Positions 35,160 to 45,018 of a stretch of DNA of 64,000 bases are shown one piece after another. The translations under genes and the position numbers were made by a program. How positions within the stretch are numbered: position 1 is the stretch's first letter; each line of letters begins with the position of its first letter. Source of the DNA: Aquamicrobium zhengzhouense (lineage in GTDB: Bacteria; Pseudomonadota; Alphaproteobacteria; Rhizobiales; Rhizobiaceae); assembly GCF_016124105.1 (NCBI RefSeq), contig NZ_JADGMQ010000009.1:1-64000 (forward strand), given 5' to 3'. The notes beneath the pieces were generated by a model. The model had not been told where the DNA came from and did not search any database. It was given only the letters and a program-made list of their open reading frames with translations.

Positions 35160-35187
35160 TCACATATGAATAGGTGTTCATATGTGA
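35160..35187 (-). promoter_or_regulatory. SmtB-type operator for the zinc-efflux operon
   Basis: Perfect 11-base arms TCACATATGAA (35160-35170) and TTCATATGTGA (35177-35187) enclose a 6-base spacer, 17 bases before the exporter ATG. The ATATGAA-N6-TTCATAT core matches known SmtB/CzrA/ZiaR operators. Confidence 0.8.
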
Positions 35188-35300
35188 GACGTCAAGCGGT
35201 AGATATCACGCTTATGCGGGGGCTCGCGTCGTAACGTGTTCCCCGCCATTAGGAAGCGCGCGTAGAGTTGCCGCGCCGACGCGTTGATCGAGGTGTGTCC

Positions 35301-35627
35301 TTAACTCGTCGCTATCTCCAGTGCCGCGTCGATCCTCTGTCCCTCATCGTCGGACCATGCCATTTGCAGCTGACCTGCGCCCGGCACCTTGAACTTGAAC
35401 TCGATGAACGGGTTTCTAGACACAGCGGTGTCGAGATCGCCTGCGAAGATTGTTTGGCCATCGAAGCTGCATTCGAAGCGGTTGATGATGTTGCGCGGGA
35501 TGATTTCGCCAGCCGGAGACTTACGAAATCCCGTCTCCATGGCATGCGATACCATGGCTCGGACGGTGACCACATCTCCCACCTGAGGTTCCCGATTGCT
35601 GATCCAAACGCGTGGTTTGCTGGTCAT
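35301..35627 (-). CDS. soxZ: Thiosulfate oxidation carrier protein SoxZ
   Basis: The 108-residue protein is a full-length SoxZ with the RVWISNREPQVGDVVTVRAMVSH start and the PRNIINRFECSFDGQ middle. SoxZ pairs with SoxY to form the carrier of sulfur intermediates in the periplasm, and it needs no signal peptide of its own. It lies 10 bases after soxY. The usual soxA, soxX, soxB and soxCD are not in the window. Confidence 0.92.
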   Translation of the reverse strand: MTSKPRVWISNREPQVGDVVTVRAMVSHAMETGFRKSPAGEIIPRNIINRFECSFDGQTIFAGDLDTAVSRNPFIEFKFKVPGAGQLQMAWSDDEGQRIDAALEIATS

Positions 35628-35637
35628 GATGGTCTCC

Positions 35638-36078
35638 TCAAAGGCCGCAGCCGCCGACAGTCAGCTTGACCGGCGCTTTGGCCGTTACGACGCTTCCGTC
35701 GCTCATCCTGGCGAGCGCCATGACTTCCTGCCCTTCCGCGAAGCGCAGGTTGGTGGTGAAGTCGGGCTCGGTCATGCTCGAAAATGTGAAGCGACAAGCT
35801 GCGGGCCGCGGGTTCTTTTCCAGTACGAGCAAGACTTCTTCGCAGAAAATCCCAAGCTCCTTTGGTGGCACAACCTGAACACGTACTTTCACGGCGCTGG
35901 GATTGTCGGCTTCTTCCGGTGCGGTCAGGATCAGCCAATCAGCCACCGCAGGTTCCGCGTCCATCAAGTCTGACATCAGAGCCTGAAGCGTTTCACGCGA
36001 CATAGCGGGTGTACAGACAAACGCCGCCGAGAGCACCACGAACGCGCGCAGCGCTTGTCGCCTTGTCATCAACTCCAT
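35638..36078 (-). CDS. soxY: Sulfur carrier protein SoxY
   Basis: The 146-residue protein has a twin-arginine type leader (TRRQALRAFVVLSAAFVCTP) and ends VGGCGL, carrying the conserved GGCG substrate-binding cysteine that holds the sulfur cargo. The C-terminus ends in a single Leu after GGCG rather than the common GGCGG. It sits between the flavoprotein gene and soxZ with short gaps, so all three form one operon. Confidence 0.92.
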   Translation of the reverse strand: MELMTRRQALRAFVVLSAAFVCTPAMSRETLQALMSDLMDAEPAVADWLILTAPEEADNPSAVKVRVQVVPPKELGIFCEEVLLVLEKNPRPAACRFTFSSMTEPDFTTNLRFAEGQEVMALARMSDGSVVTAKAPVKLTVGGCGL

Positions 36079-36092
36079 CTGCTATCTCCGTT

Positions 36093-37421
36093 TCAGACGA
36101 GGAAGTCCTTGAAGGTGCGATTGATCCAGCGGAAGTCTTCTTCGTATTGATCTTCCGTTCGGACATCGATGTCTATTTGCGTCTGGTGGACGACCCCTTC
36201 CCCTGTAAGCTCATATTCGAAAAGGACCGAAATCGCCTCCTTGGGCTCCCCGTTGACCATCATGTAGCAAAGGTTGTCGGGCAGGAGTGGCGTGACTTCC
36301 TTCTCGGCAATTCGCTGGCCAATATAGGTAGCGACGATCCTGCCCATGAAATTCGCGACATGTGCACTCTTCGGGTAATGACCGAATTGCGGGGAGATCG
36401 CGCCCATGCAGTCACCGATGACATAGACGCTGTCGTCGCTCTTTGCGTGGAGCATCAGAGGATCAATATCGGCCCATCCGCCGGGGCCCACCTCGGGCTT
36501 GTGTGCAATCAGAGCGGCATACCAGACCATGTCACATGCCTGGTGCGGAGGCATGAGAATGGCGTCGTCGAAGTCAAAATCACCAGCGGCGGTGCTGATC
36601 CGCTTGTTGAACGGATCAAGCTCCTTCACCCCCGCATTCGGAACGTGCTCGATGATGTCCGGATAAAGTTCTTCGAATGCCATTGTGAACCCGCCATTGA
36701 TCGGCATCACGCGGGGCTTGGGGTCTAGAATGAGGATCTTTGCCGGGATCTTCTTTGTCTTGAAATGGTGCGCAATGATGCAGGCGCGTTCATAAGGCGA
36801 TGGTGGGCAGCGGTGGGGCGGAGGCGGCAGCGTCATCACCAGTGTGCCGCCCTCAAAATTCTGCACCTTCTGCTTCAAAGAAAGATGCTCCGCGCTGGGG
36901 ATGTATGCGGAGGGGAAGTTCTTCCTGGTGAACGAGATCGCCTCCTCGTCATCCCCGAACCACGCATCGTATGCGTTGCGGATGCCCCCGGCTATGATCA
37001 GATAGTCATAGTCGAGCGTGCCGTGGCTGGTGCGAACGCGCTTGGCATCGCGCTCGATTGCGGTGACTTCAGTTTGAATGATCTCGTAGCCATATTTTTT
37101 TGCCGGTTTGTAGAGATCGTGCATGATGAAGTCGGTCGGAACGATATCAACCAGCCACTTGTTGCTCATCGGGCAGGACCAGAAGACCGGGTTCCTCTCC
37201 AGGACGATAATCTCGGCATCCGGCGCGCTCTCACGCAGATATCTTGCCGCAGTGAGGCCCCCCCATCCGCCGCCGGCAATGACGATCCGTGGTTTGCTGC
37301 CACGCTGGCGCAATACTGTGTTGGCCGTTATTGCTGATGGCGCAGCAAGTGCCGGAGTGGTCAGAGCCGCTATGGTTCCCGCAGCGGCTGACGCCGCGAT
37401 AAAATTACGCCGATTTATCAC
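36093..37421 (-). CDS. FAD-dependent sulfide dehydrogenase-like flavoprotein (SoxF/FccB type)
   Basis: The product is about 442 residues, starting at GTG 37421 after GGGGGAAG. It carries an RRNF twin-arginine leader (NRRNFIAASAAAGT), the FAD motif GGGWGGLTAARYL, cysteines in SCPMSNKWLVD and QACDMVWYAAL that suit the redox disulfide, and GDCMGAISPQFGHYPKSAHVA near the C-terminus. It matches flavocytochrome c sulfide dehydrogenase flavin subunits and SoxF. No cytochrome subunit is adjacent, so its electron acceptor is open. It is the first gene of the sox operon. Confidence 0.88.
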   Translation of the reverse strand: MINRRNFIAASAAAGTIAALTTPALAAPSAITANTVLRQRGSKPRIVIAGGGWGGLTAARYLRESAPDAEIIVLERNPVFWSCPMSNKWLVDIVPTDFIMHDLYKPAKKYGYEIIQTEVTAIERDAKRVRTSHGTLDYDYLIIAGGIRNAYDAWFGDDEEAISFTRKNFPSAYIPSAEHLSLKQKVQNFEGGTLVMTLPPPPHRCPPSPYERACIIAHHFKTKKIPAKILILDPKPRVMPINGGFTMAFEELYPDIIEHVPNAGVKELDPFNKRISTAAGDFDFDDAILMPPHQACDMVWYAALIAHKPEVGPGGWADIDPLMLHAKSDDSVYVIGDCMGAISPQFGHYPKSAHVANFMGRIVATYIGQRIAEKEVTPLLPDNLCYMMVNGEPKEAISVLFEYELTGEGVVHQTQIDIDVRTEDQYEEDFRWINRTFKDFLV

Positions 37422-37742
37422 TGTTCTTCCCCCGATGGTCTGATCTTGTTGATGGGCATGCATGACGATGCTCTTCGAGCAGCAGAAGAGCTGTCAAAGA
37501 CGCGGAAAGGATTTTGCGTAGCTGGGATTTCAACCACACACGCCGCCGCAGGGGCACCTCATCCGGTGCCGCGGTACAGTGGTTGTTTATTGCGCCCCGA
37601 CACGCGGGAGCGGCAAACATTTGCATGGATCGATCTGAACGGAGAAAAATCTCGTTGTCAATCGATGGATGCTCTGGGTCCAAGTAAAGAAAAAGGGCGG
37701 CGCAAGTCGCGCCGCCCTGATTTGGTGTAGATGCGCGCAGAT
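37422..37742. other. 321-base region between the catalase and the sox flavoprotein genes
   Basis: It contains the catalase terminator at 37690-37717. The remaining sequence should hold the sox operon promoter. No ORF with a ribosome site and no GGAAC motif was found. Confidence 0.55.
37690..37717 (-). terminator. Terminator of the catalase gene
   Basis: Perfect 9-base arms GGGCGGCGC and GCGCCGCCC enclose a 5-base loop and are followed on the minus strand by TTTTTCTTT. Confidence 0.85.
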
Positions 37743-39254
37743 TTACTCTGCTACGGAGGCTCCTGCCTCGCTCATGCCCTCTGCAGGCTTGGAAGCGCTG
37801 CCAGCGCGAACCTTCGCTTCGATGCGTGCGCCAACGTCAGCGTCGATGTTCTTCCAGTACTGGAAAGCGCGGCTCAGGACCGGTTCGCGGACGCCGCCCA
37901 GCAAAGCGCCGGCGACGGTCTCGACCAATGCGTCGCGCTGTGCGTCATCGAACACCTCGCGAACAAGGATGCCCGGCTGGCTGAAGTCGTCGTCATCAGC
38001 GCGGAGGGTGTATGCGCTGCGGACCATATCGCCGTCAGCTTCCCAGCCATCATCCATCTTGCCGGTCTCGTCGGCCCACGGACGCCCATAGCTGTTGGTC
38101 GCGTAGACCGGCGCGTTGCCGCTGTGGTGGTACGCCATGTGTCCATCGAACATGTAGGTGTTCACAGGAACCTTCGGCTGGTTGACCGGCAGCTGGTGGA
38201 AATTGGTGCCGATGCGGTTGCGCTGCGCGTCATTGTACGCAAATGCGCGGCCGAGCAGCATCTTGTCCGGCGACAGACCAATACCCGGAACGGTGTTGCC
38301 CGGCGAAAACGCTGCCTGCTCGATCTGAGCGAAGAAGTTCTCCGGGTTGCGGTTCAGGGTCATCGTGCCGACCTTGATCAGCGGATAGTCGGCGTGCGGC
38401 CAGGTCTTGGTCAGGTCGAAAGGGTTGATGCGATAGGTCTTCGCTTCTTCATAAGGCATGACCTGAACCGACATCGTCCAGCTCGGGTGATCGCCACGCT
38501 CGATCGCGTCAAAGAGGTCACGGCGGTGGAAGTCAGCATCTGCACCGGCCATCTGTGCAGCTTCGTCATTGCTGAAGAAGGCCATGCCCTGATGGGTGTG
38601 GAAGTGATACTTCACAAAGAAGCGCTCACCCTGGGCGTTGATCCACATATAGGTGTGCGAGCCGTAACCGTTCATCTCGCGCCAGGTGCGCGGCAGGCCA
38701 CGCTGGCCCATCAGGTAGGTGACCTGGTGAGCGCTTTCCGGATTGTTGGTCCAGAAATCCCACTGCATGTTGTTGTCGCGCAGACCCGAATCCGGGAGGC
38801 GCTTCTGGCTGCGGATGAAGTGCGGGAACTTCATCGGGTCGCGGACGAAGAAGACAGGAGTGTTGTTGCCGACGAGGTCGTAGTTGCCTTCGCTGGTGTA
38901 GAACTTCAGCGAGAAACCGCGCACGTCACGCCAAGTGTCCGGGCTGCCCTGTTCGCCGGCAACGGTCGAGAAGCGAGCAAGCATCTCGGTCTGAGCGCCC
39001 TTCTGGAAGAGCGCTGCCTTGGTATAGCGTGACACGTCTTCGGTGGTCTCGAAGACGCCGAAAGCACCCGAGCCCTTGGCGTGCGGCTGGCGCTCCGGAA
39101 CCTTCTCGCGGTTGAAGTGTGCCATTTGCTCCAGGAAGTGAACGTCGTGCAGGACGATCGGGCCGTCTGCACCGATGGTCAGCGAGTTACGATCACTTGG
39201 AGCTGGTGCGCCCGTGCTCATGGTGGATTGCGATGCGTCAATCTTCGATGACAT
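37743..39254 (-). CDS. Monofunctional haem catalase
   Basis: The 503-residue protein has the active-site His in [13 protein letters not shown], the Asn region [12 protein letters not shown], and the haem-ligand Tyr in [14 protein letters not shown] (around residue 345). It is a typical clade 3 small-subunit catalase that disproportionates hydrogen peroxide. ATG 39254 follows AAAGGA with good spacing; the upstream ATGs lack one. It is a single-gene unit with its own terminator. I see no GGAAC promoter, so an OxyR-type or other control is likelier. Confidence 0.95.
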   Translation of the reverse strand: MSSKIDASQSTMSTGAPAPSDRNSLTIGADGPIVLHDVHFLEQMAHFNREKVPERQPHAKGSGAFGVFETTEDVSRYTKAALFQKGAQTEMLARFSTVAGEQGSPDTWRDVRGFSLKFYTSEGNYDLVGNNTPVFFVRDPMKFPHFIRSQKRLPDSGLRDNNMQWDFWTNNPESAHQVTYLMGQRGLPRTWREMNGYGSHTYMWINAQGERFFVKYHFHTHQGMAFFSNDEAAQMAGADADFHRRDLFDAIERGDHPSWTMSVQVMPYEEAKTYRINPFDLTKTWPHADYPLIKVGTMTLNRNPENFFAQIEQAAFSPGNTVPGIGLSPDKMLLGRAFAYNDAQRNRIGTNFHQLPVNQPKVPVNTYMFDGHMAYHHSGNAPVYATNSYGRPWADETGKMDDGWEADGDMVRSAYTLRADDDDFSQPGILVREVFDDAQRDALVETVAGALLGGVREPVLSRAFQYWKNIDADVGARIEAKVRAGSASKPAEGMSEAGASVAE

Positions 39255-39517
39255 CAATTTTCCTTTCGCGGCTGCTAGCGGCATCATAGGTAGATGCCAT
39301 AAAGTGAAATTCCAATGACGCTGCGCAATAAGTCGCAGCTCTTTAGAATGAATCTAATGTAGCTACTTCCTAGCGCATGCCGCCGAATTTGAAAACCCCT
39401 GAGTAGCAGTCCTTCGGGTTTCGATTTCTGTGCAGCAATTTATCATCCCGCCCGCCCTATCGACCAAAACCTGTTTGACGGGTTGCATCCCCGGCAGGAA
39501 TGGAAGAGCAATCCACT

Positions 39518-40789
39518 ATGGCTTTTCGTTTCGTACATACGGCAGACATCCATCTGGATTCTCCGCTCCGCTCTCTTGCAATGCGCAACAGGGACCTCGC
39601 CGAACTGGTTGGTGACGCGACCAGACAGGCGCTGGTGGCAATTGTTGATTTGTGCATCGAAGAAAGGGTCGACGCGCTCATCATCGCTGGCGATCTTTAT
39701 GACGGTGATCAGACATCGATGAAAACCGCGCGTTTTCTGGCGTCTCAGATGCAGCGGCTGGATGAGGCGGGCGTGTCGACATTCGTGATCCGTGGAAATC
39801 ATGATGCTCTGTCGCGGATTACGCAGGAACTGGTTTTCCCGCCTTCCGTAAAGGTCTTCACCGGCCGCGCGGAGGCGGCGCCTCTTTCGGCGGGGGGCCT
39901 CGAAGTCCACGTGCATGGGCTGAGCTTTGCAAAGCCGCACGCGCCGGAAAGCTTGCTTGAAAAATACCGCCGGCCTCAGCCGGACACCGTGAATATCGGC
40001 ATCATGCACACAAGCGTTGGGGGCGCGGAAAGACATGACCCCTATGCGCCTTGCAAGCCGTCGGATTTACATGAATGGGGCTTCGACTACTGGGCCTTGG
40101 GGCATGTTCATGTCCGGGCGCGCCACGAGGGTGAACGCGTTGTGATGATGCCGGGGATGCCGCAGGGACGCGACATCAATGAGAGCGGTGAAAAGACTGT
40201 CTCACTAGTCACGGTTCACGATGACCGCCGGATCACAGTCGAAGAACGTTTGACCAGCATCGCCCAGTTTGAGCGTGTACGCGTTGACCTTTTAGGAGCG
40301 GAAAGCTGGCGTGATGCGGCGGACGCTATCGAACAGGCGCTGGGAGAGGCTCGAGACGAGACACGCTCCGAGCATCTCGTCGGGCGCCTGCTCATCACTG
40401 GCGCAACACCATTGTCCTGGACGCTACGGCGCGACCGGGATCTGTTGCTTGCAGAGGCCGAGCAGCGCGCGGAACGGCTGGGCCGCACGTGGATCGAAAA
40501 GCTCGAGATTGAGACGACTTCGCCTCGACTGAATGCTGCCGCTGCGGACAACGCCGATCCACTTCTCGAGCTTGGAGAGCTCATGCGCGAAGCAAGGCTT
40601 GGCCAGCATGCCGTGCGCGATGCGGTAGCCGATCTCGTAAAGGAAATCCGTGACGATCTTCCAGCGGAAGCACGCGGCTTCAGTGGCAGTGATGAGGATG
40701 AATTTGAGGCTTTGATTGATCGGCTGATCGCCGAGGGTAGCGATGATATCCTGGCGCGGCTTCGTCTCGACGCTTCGGAGACAGCTTGA
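39518..40789 (+). CDS. Metallophosphoesterase exonuclease (YhaO/SbcD-like)
   Basis: The product is about 423 residues and shows the Mre11/SbcD metal motifs: HTADIHLDS, IIAGDLYDGD, RGNHDALSR and GIMHTSVGG, then YWALGHVHVR (about residues 5-195). It should act as a Mn-dependent nuclease at DNA ends with the ATPase partner downstream. ATG 39518 follows GGAAGAG at a suitable distance; ATG 39500 is possible. The stop overlaps the ATG of the ATPase gene. Confidence 0.92.
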   Translation: MAFRFVHTADIHLDSPLRSLAMRNRDLAELVGDATRQALVAIVDLCIEERVDALIIAGDLYDGDQTSMKTARFLASQMQRLDEAGVSTFVIRGNHDALSRITQELVFPPSVKVFTGRAEAAPLSAGGLEVHVHGLSFAKPHAPESLLEKYRRPQPDTVNIGIMHTSVGGAERHDPYAPCKPSDLHEWGFDYWALGHVHVRARHEGERVVMMPGMPQGRDINESGEKTVSLVTVHDDRRITVEERLTSIAQFERVRVDLLGAESWRDAADAIEQALGEARDETRSEHLVGRLLITGATPLSWTLRRDRDLLLAEAEQRAERLGRTWIEKLEIETTSPRLNAAAADNADPLLELGELMREARLGQHAVRDAVADLVKEIRDDLPAEARGFSGSDEDEFEALIDRLIAEGSDDILARLRLDASETA

Positions 40790-43700
40790 TGCGTCTCAGA
40801 AGACTAGACCTTACACGGTACGGCAAGTTTACCGATTATTCGATCGACTTTGGAGAGGCCACGCCGGGCGAGCCAGACCTCCACATCGTCTACGGGCTTA
40901 ACGAGGCAGGGAAGTCGACGTCGCTTTCTGCATATCTTGATCTTCTTTTCGGGATCGAGGAACGGACCCGCTACGGCTTTCTGCACCAGTCAAAGTCGAT
41001 GGAAATCGGTGGATGTCTCGAGTTCGGTGGCGCCGTGCATGAATTCAAACGGGTCAAGCAGCGGAACAATTCGCTGCTGGATTCGCATGGGCAGCCCGTC
41101 AATGAAGCTGTCCTCAGCGTTCCCCTCGCCGGTCTAAGCCGCGATGCTTACCGGATGATGTTTTCGCTGGATGATCACACCCTTGAGGAAGGTGGGAATG
41201 CCATTCTGGAAAGCCGGGGCGATCTGGGAGAATTGCTGTTTTCAGCGAGCGCTGGCCTTGCCGGGACCGCGTCCATTCTTGACGGGGCGATAGGTGAAGC
41301 GCAGGAGATTTTCCGCAAGCGTGCGCGTTCTACCAAGATCGCGACGCTTAAGCAGCAGATCATCGAACTGAAGGCACAACGCGACGAGATTGATACGCAG
41401 ACGTCTGCCTACACCAACCTGAAAAGCGAGCTGCAGAGATCTAGCGCCGCCTATGACCAGGCGATGACCGAGACTGCCGCCGCGCGTGCTCGTCGGGATG
41501 AAGTCGCACGGATACTTCGAGCCTATCCACTGATGAGCGAACGTCAGACACTGCTGGCGGCTTTTCGTCCTTATCAAGAATTGCCCCGTCCACCATTGGA
41601 GTGGAACCGCTCACTATCAGCATTGATTGATGCAGAGGCTCGCTTGCAGACCCGCAAAGCAGGTCTTGAAGCGCGTGTCGAACAGCTGCGCGGTGAACTG
41701 GAAGAGCTGTCTGACGACGCTGAGATATTGGCTTATGAGAACCGTATCGAGCGACTTTCGGAAGCGGCGGCGCGTTATCTGACCGCTGAAGAGGACCTGC
41801 CCAAGCGAAAAGACGCGCTCGCAAAGCAATTGCAGCAGCTGAACATAAATCTGGTGCGGTTGGGTAAAGAAAGTAATCCTGACGCCAAAGCGCTGGTGGT
41901 GCCCGCCGCAACGATCGGTGTGCTGCGTGAGTTGCTAACGGAGCAGACCGGCGTTCAGACGGTTCTTCAGTCAGCGATGAAGGAATTCCAAAACAGCGAG
42001 CGTGCCTTGGAGGACCTCAAGGTAGAGCAGGAAGCGCGGCACAAAGATGCCGCGCTCGATCCGGTGACACTCGCCGGCCTTCAATCGACCTTGGAGCGAA
42101 TTCGGCAAAGCGAGCTCATCGCTGAACTGAAGCATGCAGAGCAGGTGCTCAAGGAAGCAACGGCGAATTATGAAAGCTTGGCCCTCGGACGACCTGGCGC
42201 AAAGGTCGAGGATCCTCGCGAAATCGCGGTTCTTGACGAAGCGCAGATCGACCTCTGGCGAGGAACGGCCCAAAGTCTGGAAAGTCGGCTGACGCGCCTG
42301 AGCGAACAGATTGAGAAGGCCGGAGAACAAGTTTTCGACGCGGAAGCGCGCGTCAAGGCACTTCGCTCCACGGGTGGCGTTATAAGCGATCAAGAGGCGC
42401 AGGCCGCGCAAGAGCAGCGTGATCAAGCCTGGCGAAAGCACCTTTCGCGCCTGGATGTGGAGACGGCGTCTTCATTCGAAGTTTTGATGCGAGACTGTGA
42501 TCGGATCGCCGAGCAGCGTATTCGCTCCGGCAAGGATCTGGAGGAACTTCGTCGTCTTGAGGCTGATATCGTTGTCTGCTCTGACGCATTAAAGCGCCTT
42601 CAGGGCGAACTCAGAGACACCGAACTGAGGCTCGCGGCGCTGAGAGAAGAGATCCGCGCGCGAACATCGGATTGGCTGGAGCTTGATCCCGAAATGCCGA
42701 CAGCGAGCTGGCTGATGGCGGTTGAACGGTGGGCACAGGCACACGCACGCGCAGTTGATGCCTTCGAGCGAATGCAGCTTGCCCAGCGAAGGTTGGACCA
42801 AGTGCAACGCGACATTGCCGACGAGCACGCGGCGCTGTGCGATATCCTCGGCAAACGAGATCTGGCAGTCGAAGGTGAAGCGTTTGCAGTGGTCATTCGC
42901 GCAGGCGAAAATCTTCTTGCCGCACATACGGCGTCGCAGCTGGAAAAGGCCAACGCTGAGAAGCAGATCACGCAGGCAAGCCGAGCAGTAGCAAGACGCC
43001 AGGATGATCTCGAGGCCGCGCGTGCAAATCTCGCCGATTGGGAACGCCGTTGGGACGAAGCCATAGAGCAAAGCTGGTTGAGAGACCGAAAGGACAGCCC
43101 GACTGCGGTTCGCGAATTGCTCGACATCGTTTCGGAACTGCCCGCTCAAATTCAGGCCCTTAGCGAGACGCGTCATCGTGTCGAAGCGATGGAAGCAGAC
43201 CGGAAGGCGTTCGCCGATACAATCGCCGAGTTGGCGCATGCCCTCGAAACGTCAGCGGGGAAAAGCCCGCTCGACACCGCCGCCGTGCTGCAGAGGCGAT
43301 TGGAGCAGGCACGTCATACTCGAACGCGGCGCAAGGATAAGCAGCGGGAGTTTGGTGACGCTCAGGCGGAAATCGATGTATTGCACCAGGACCTTGCACT
43401 GCACGACAGCCGGAAGCTTGAAATGACGTCCTTCTTTGGCGTCGAGACGTTGACCGAACTTCAACAGGCACTCGACGCGGTCGCGCAACGCAACCGGATC
43501 GAAGAGGATCTTGAGCGCGTCAACCGCCAGATTCTGACTGAAACTCAGGCAGAAAATCTGGATAGCGGGCTTGAGCTGTTGGGGAGTGAAGATCGCAGCG
43601 CGCTTCAACAGGAACTGGCGGAGCTTGAAGCTCGCCTTGAGGATCTGGAACTGCGTGCGAAGAACCTCTTTGCAGAACGGGCACGCGCTGCCGACCGGCT

Positions 43701-44262
43701 GGAAGCGGTTGGCGGCGATGACGCAGTTTTGCGTATTGAAGCTCAGCGCGGGACGCTGCTTCTGGAAATGGAGGAGCAGGCTCTGCGCTATCTGCGGCTG
43801 CGTAGCGGTAGTCTGATCGCTGAACATGCGATCCGGGCCTATCGTGACAAACATCGCAGCGCGATGATGCAACGCGCGTCCGACGCATTCAGGCTGATGA
43901 CCAGGGGCGACTATACCGGTCTGACGACCATGCCGGAAAAGGACCGGGAGGTGCTGATTGGCTTGCCGGCGAACGGTGGATCAAAGCTCGCGGCGGACAT
44001 GTCCAAGGGAACGCGCTTTCAGCTATATCTTGCGCTTCGCCTTGCAGGGTACGAGGAATTCGCATCGGCGCGGCCATCGGTTCCCTTTGTTGCCGATGAC
44101 ATCATGGAGACGTTCGACGAGCCGCGTTCGGAAGAAGTCATGCGCCTTTTTGGCGAGATGAGCCGGGTGGGCCAGGTGATTTATCTGACCCACCACCGTC
44201 ACTTATGCGATCTCGCCGCCAAGGCTGTGCCGAGCGTCAAGATACACGAGATAGCGTCCTGA
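40789..44262 (+). CDS. AAA-type ATPase with long coiled coil (YhaN/SbcC-like)
   Basis: The roughly 1157-residue SMC-like protein has the Walker A motif GLNEAGKST near residue 38 and an FTDYSIDFG start. Two long coiled-coil arms (about residues 160-480 and 560-1000) follow. The C-terminal head has LSKGTRFQLYLALRL-like signature (DMSKGTRFQLYLALRLAGYE) and Walker B in PFVADDIMETFDEPR. It matches YhaN rather than SbcC in its head layout. With the upstream YhaO-like nuclease it would make a DNA-end-processing complex. No zinc-hook CxxC is obvious at the coil apex. Confidence 0.92.
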   Translation: MRLRRLDLTRYGKFTDYSIDFGEATPGEPDLHIVYGLNEAGKSTSLSAYLDLLFGIEERTRYGFLHQSKSMEIGGCLEFGGAVHEFKRVKQRNNSLLDSHGQPVNEAVLSVPLAGLSRDAYRMMFSLDDHTLEEGGNAILESRGDLGELLFSASAGLAGTASILDGAIGEAQEIFRKRARSTKIATLKQQIIELKAQRDEIDTQTSAYTNLKSELQRSSAAYDQAMTETAAARARRDEVARILRAYPLMSERQTLLAAFRPYQELPRPPLEWNRSLSALIDAEARLQTRKAGLEARVEQLRGELEELSDDAEILAYENRIERLSEAAARYLTAEEDLPKRKDALAKQLQQLNINLVRLGKESNPDAKALVVPAATIGVLRELLTEQTGVQTVLQSAMKEFQNSERALEDLKVEQEARHKDAALDPVTLAGLQSTLERIRQSELIAELKHAEQVLKEATANYESLALGRPGAKVEDPREIAVLDEAQIDLWRGTAQSLESRLTRLSEQIEKAGEQVFDAEARVKALRSTGGVISDQEAQAAQEQRDQAWRKHLSRLDVETASSFEVLMRDCDRIAEQRIRSGKDLEELRRLEADIVVCSDALKRLQGELRDTELRLAALREEIRARTSDWLELDPEMPTASWLMAVERWAQAHARAVDAFERMQLAQRRLDQVQRDIADEHAALCDILGKRDLAVEGEAFAVVIRAGENLLAAHTASQLEKANAEKQITQASRAVARRQDDLEAARANLADWERRWDEAIEQSWLRDRKDSPTAVRELLDIVSELPAQIQALSETRHRVEAMEADRKAFADTIAELAHALETSAGKSPLDTAAVLQRRLEQARHTRTRRKDKQREFGDAQAEIDVLHQDLALHDSRKLEMTSFFGVETLTELQQALDAVAQRNRIEEDLERVNRQILTETQAENLDSGLELLGSEDRSALQQELAELEARLEDLELRAKNLFAERARAADRLEAVGGDDAVLRIEAQRGTLLLEMEEQALRYLRLRSGSLIAEHAIRAYRDKHRSAMMQRASDAFRLMTRGDYTGLTTMPEKDREVLIGLPANGGSKLAADMSKGTRFQLYLALRLAGYEEFASARPSVPFVADDIMETFDEPRSEEVMRLFGEMSRVGQVIYLTHHRHLCDLAAKAVPSVKIHEIAS

Positions 44263-44287
44263 GCTTTAAGCTCATAGACGCTTCTTC

Positions 44288-45016
44288 TCAGTTTGAGTTC
44301 GCGTCCTCTATGTGTCCACCGAGGAATAGTTGCCCGACGCGCGGATCTGCCAGCAGCTTGGTTGCCTCGTCATGCATGCGCGTTTGTCCGAGTTCGAGCA
44401 CCAGACCATAGTCTGACATTGCGAGTGCCGATTTGGCGTTTTGTTCGACCATCAAGATGGTCACGCCTTGGTCCCGAAGGCGCTGCAGTGTCCCAAACAC
44501 TTCCTGCACGAGCTTCGGCGAAAGACCGATCGAAGGCTCGTCAATCAGGATCAGCTTAGGATCCAGCAACAGCGAACGCGCGACTTCCAACTGTTTTTGC
44601 TGGCCGCCGGACAATTCGATCGCTTTGCGATTGCGAAACTCACGGAGCATCGGGAACTGGTCCATAACCACTTCGATCCGATCCCGGATTTTGGTCTGGT
44701 CCTTCGCCGTAACGCCGCCAAGCTCAAGATTGTGATAAACCGACAGCTGAGGCACCACGTTTCGGCCCTGCGGAACGTAGGTCACGCCGTGGTAGATCAT
44801 CTGCCGCGGTGACTGCCGCGTAACGTCCTTCCCATCAAGCAGGATCTGGCCCTTGCTGATGTTGAGAAGCCCAAATATCGCCTTGAAGGCAGTGGATTTG
44901 CCGGCGCCGTTCGGCCCGATCACCGTTGTGATCGTTCCCTTTGGGATTTTGAACGAGACTCCGTTCAAGATCGTCATTTTGCCGTAGCCACCATGGATAT
45001 CCTGGAGTTCTAGCAC
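44288..45016 (-). CDS. livF: Branched-chain amino acid-type ABC transporter ATPase LivF
   Basis: The 242-residue ATPase has Walker A GPNGAGKST, the signature ELSGGQQKQLEVARSLL and Walker B LILIDEP, then the LivF-type SIGLSPKLVQEVF segment. It forms a heterodimeric motor with LivG for the permeases upstream. It is the last gene of the cluster and lies two bases after livG. The substrate class (branched-chain amino acids, amides, urea or others) cannot be fixed from the ATPase. Confidence 0.93.
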   Translation of the reverse strand: MLELQDIHGGYGKMTILNGVSFKIPKGTITTVIGPNGAGKSTAFKAIFGLLNISKGQILLDGKDVTRQSPRQMIYHGVTYVPQGRNVVPQLSVYHNLELGGVTAKDQTKIRDRIEVVMDQFPMLREFRNRKAIELSGGQQKQLEVARSLLLDPKLILIDEPSIGLSPKLVQEVFGTLQRLRDQGVTILMVEQNAKSALAMSDYGLVLELGQTRMHDEATKLLADPRVGQLFLGGHIEDANSN

Positions 45017-45018
45017 GG

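Noticed and set aside
37731-39032. Long plus-strand open frame (about 433 codons) opposite the catalase gene
   Set aside because: It is the antisense of a clearly conserved catalase in a GC-rich genome, has no ribosome site, and its composition is that of a shadow frame.
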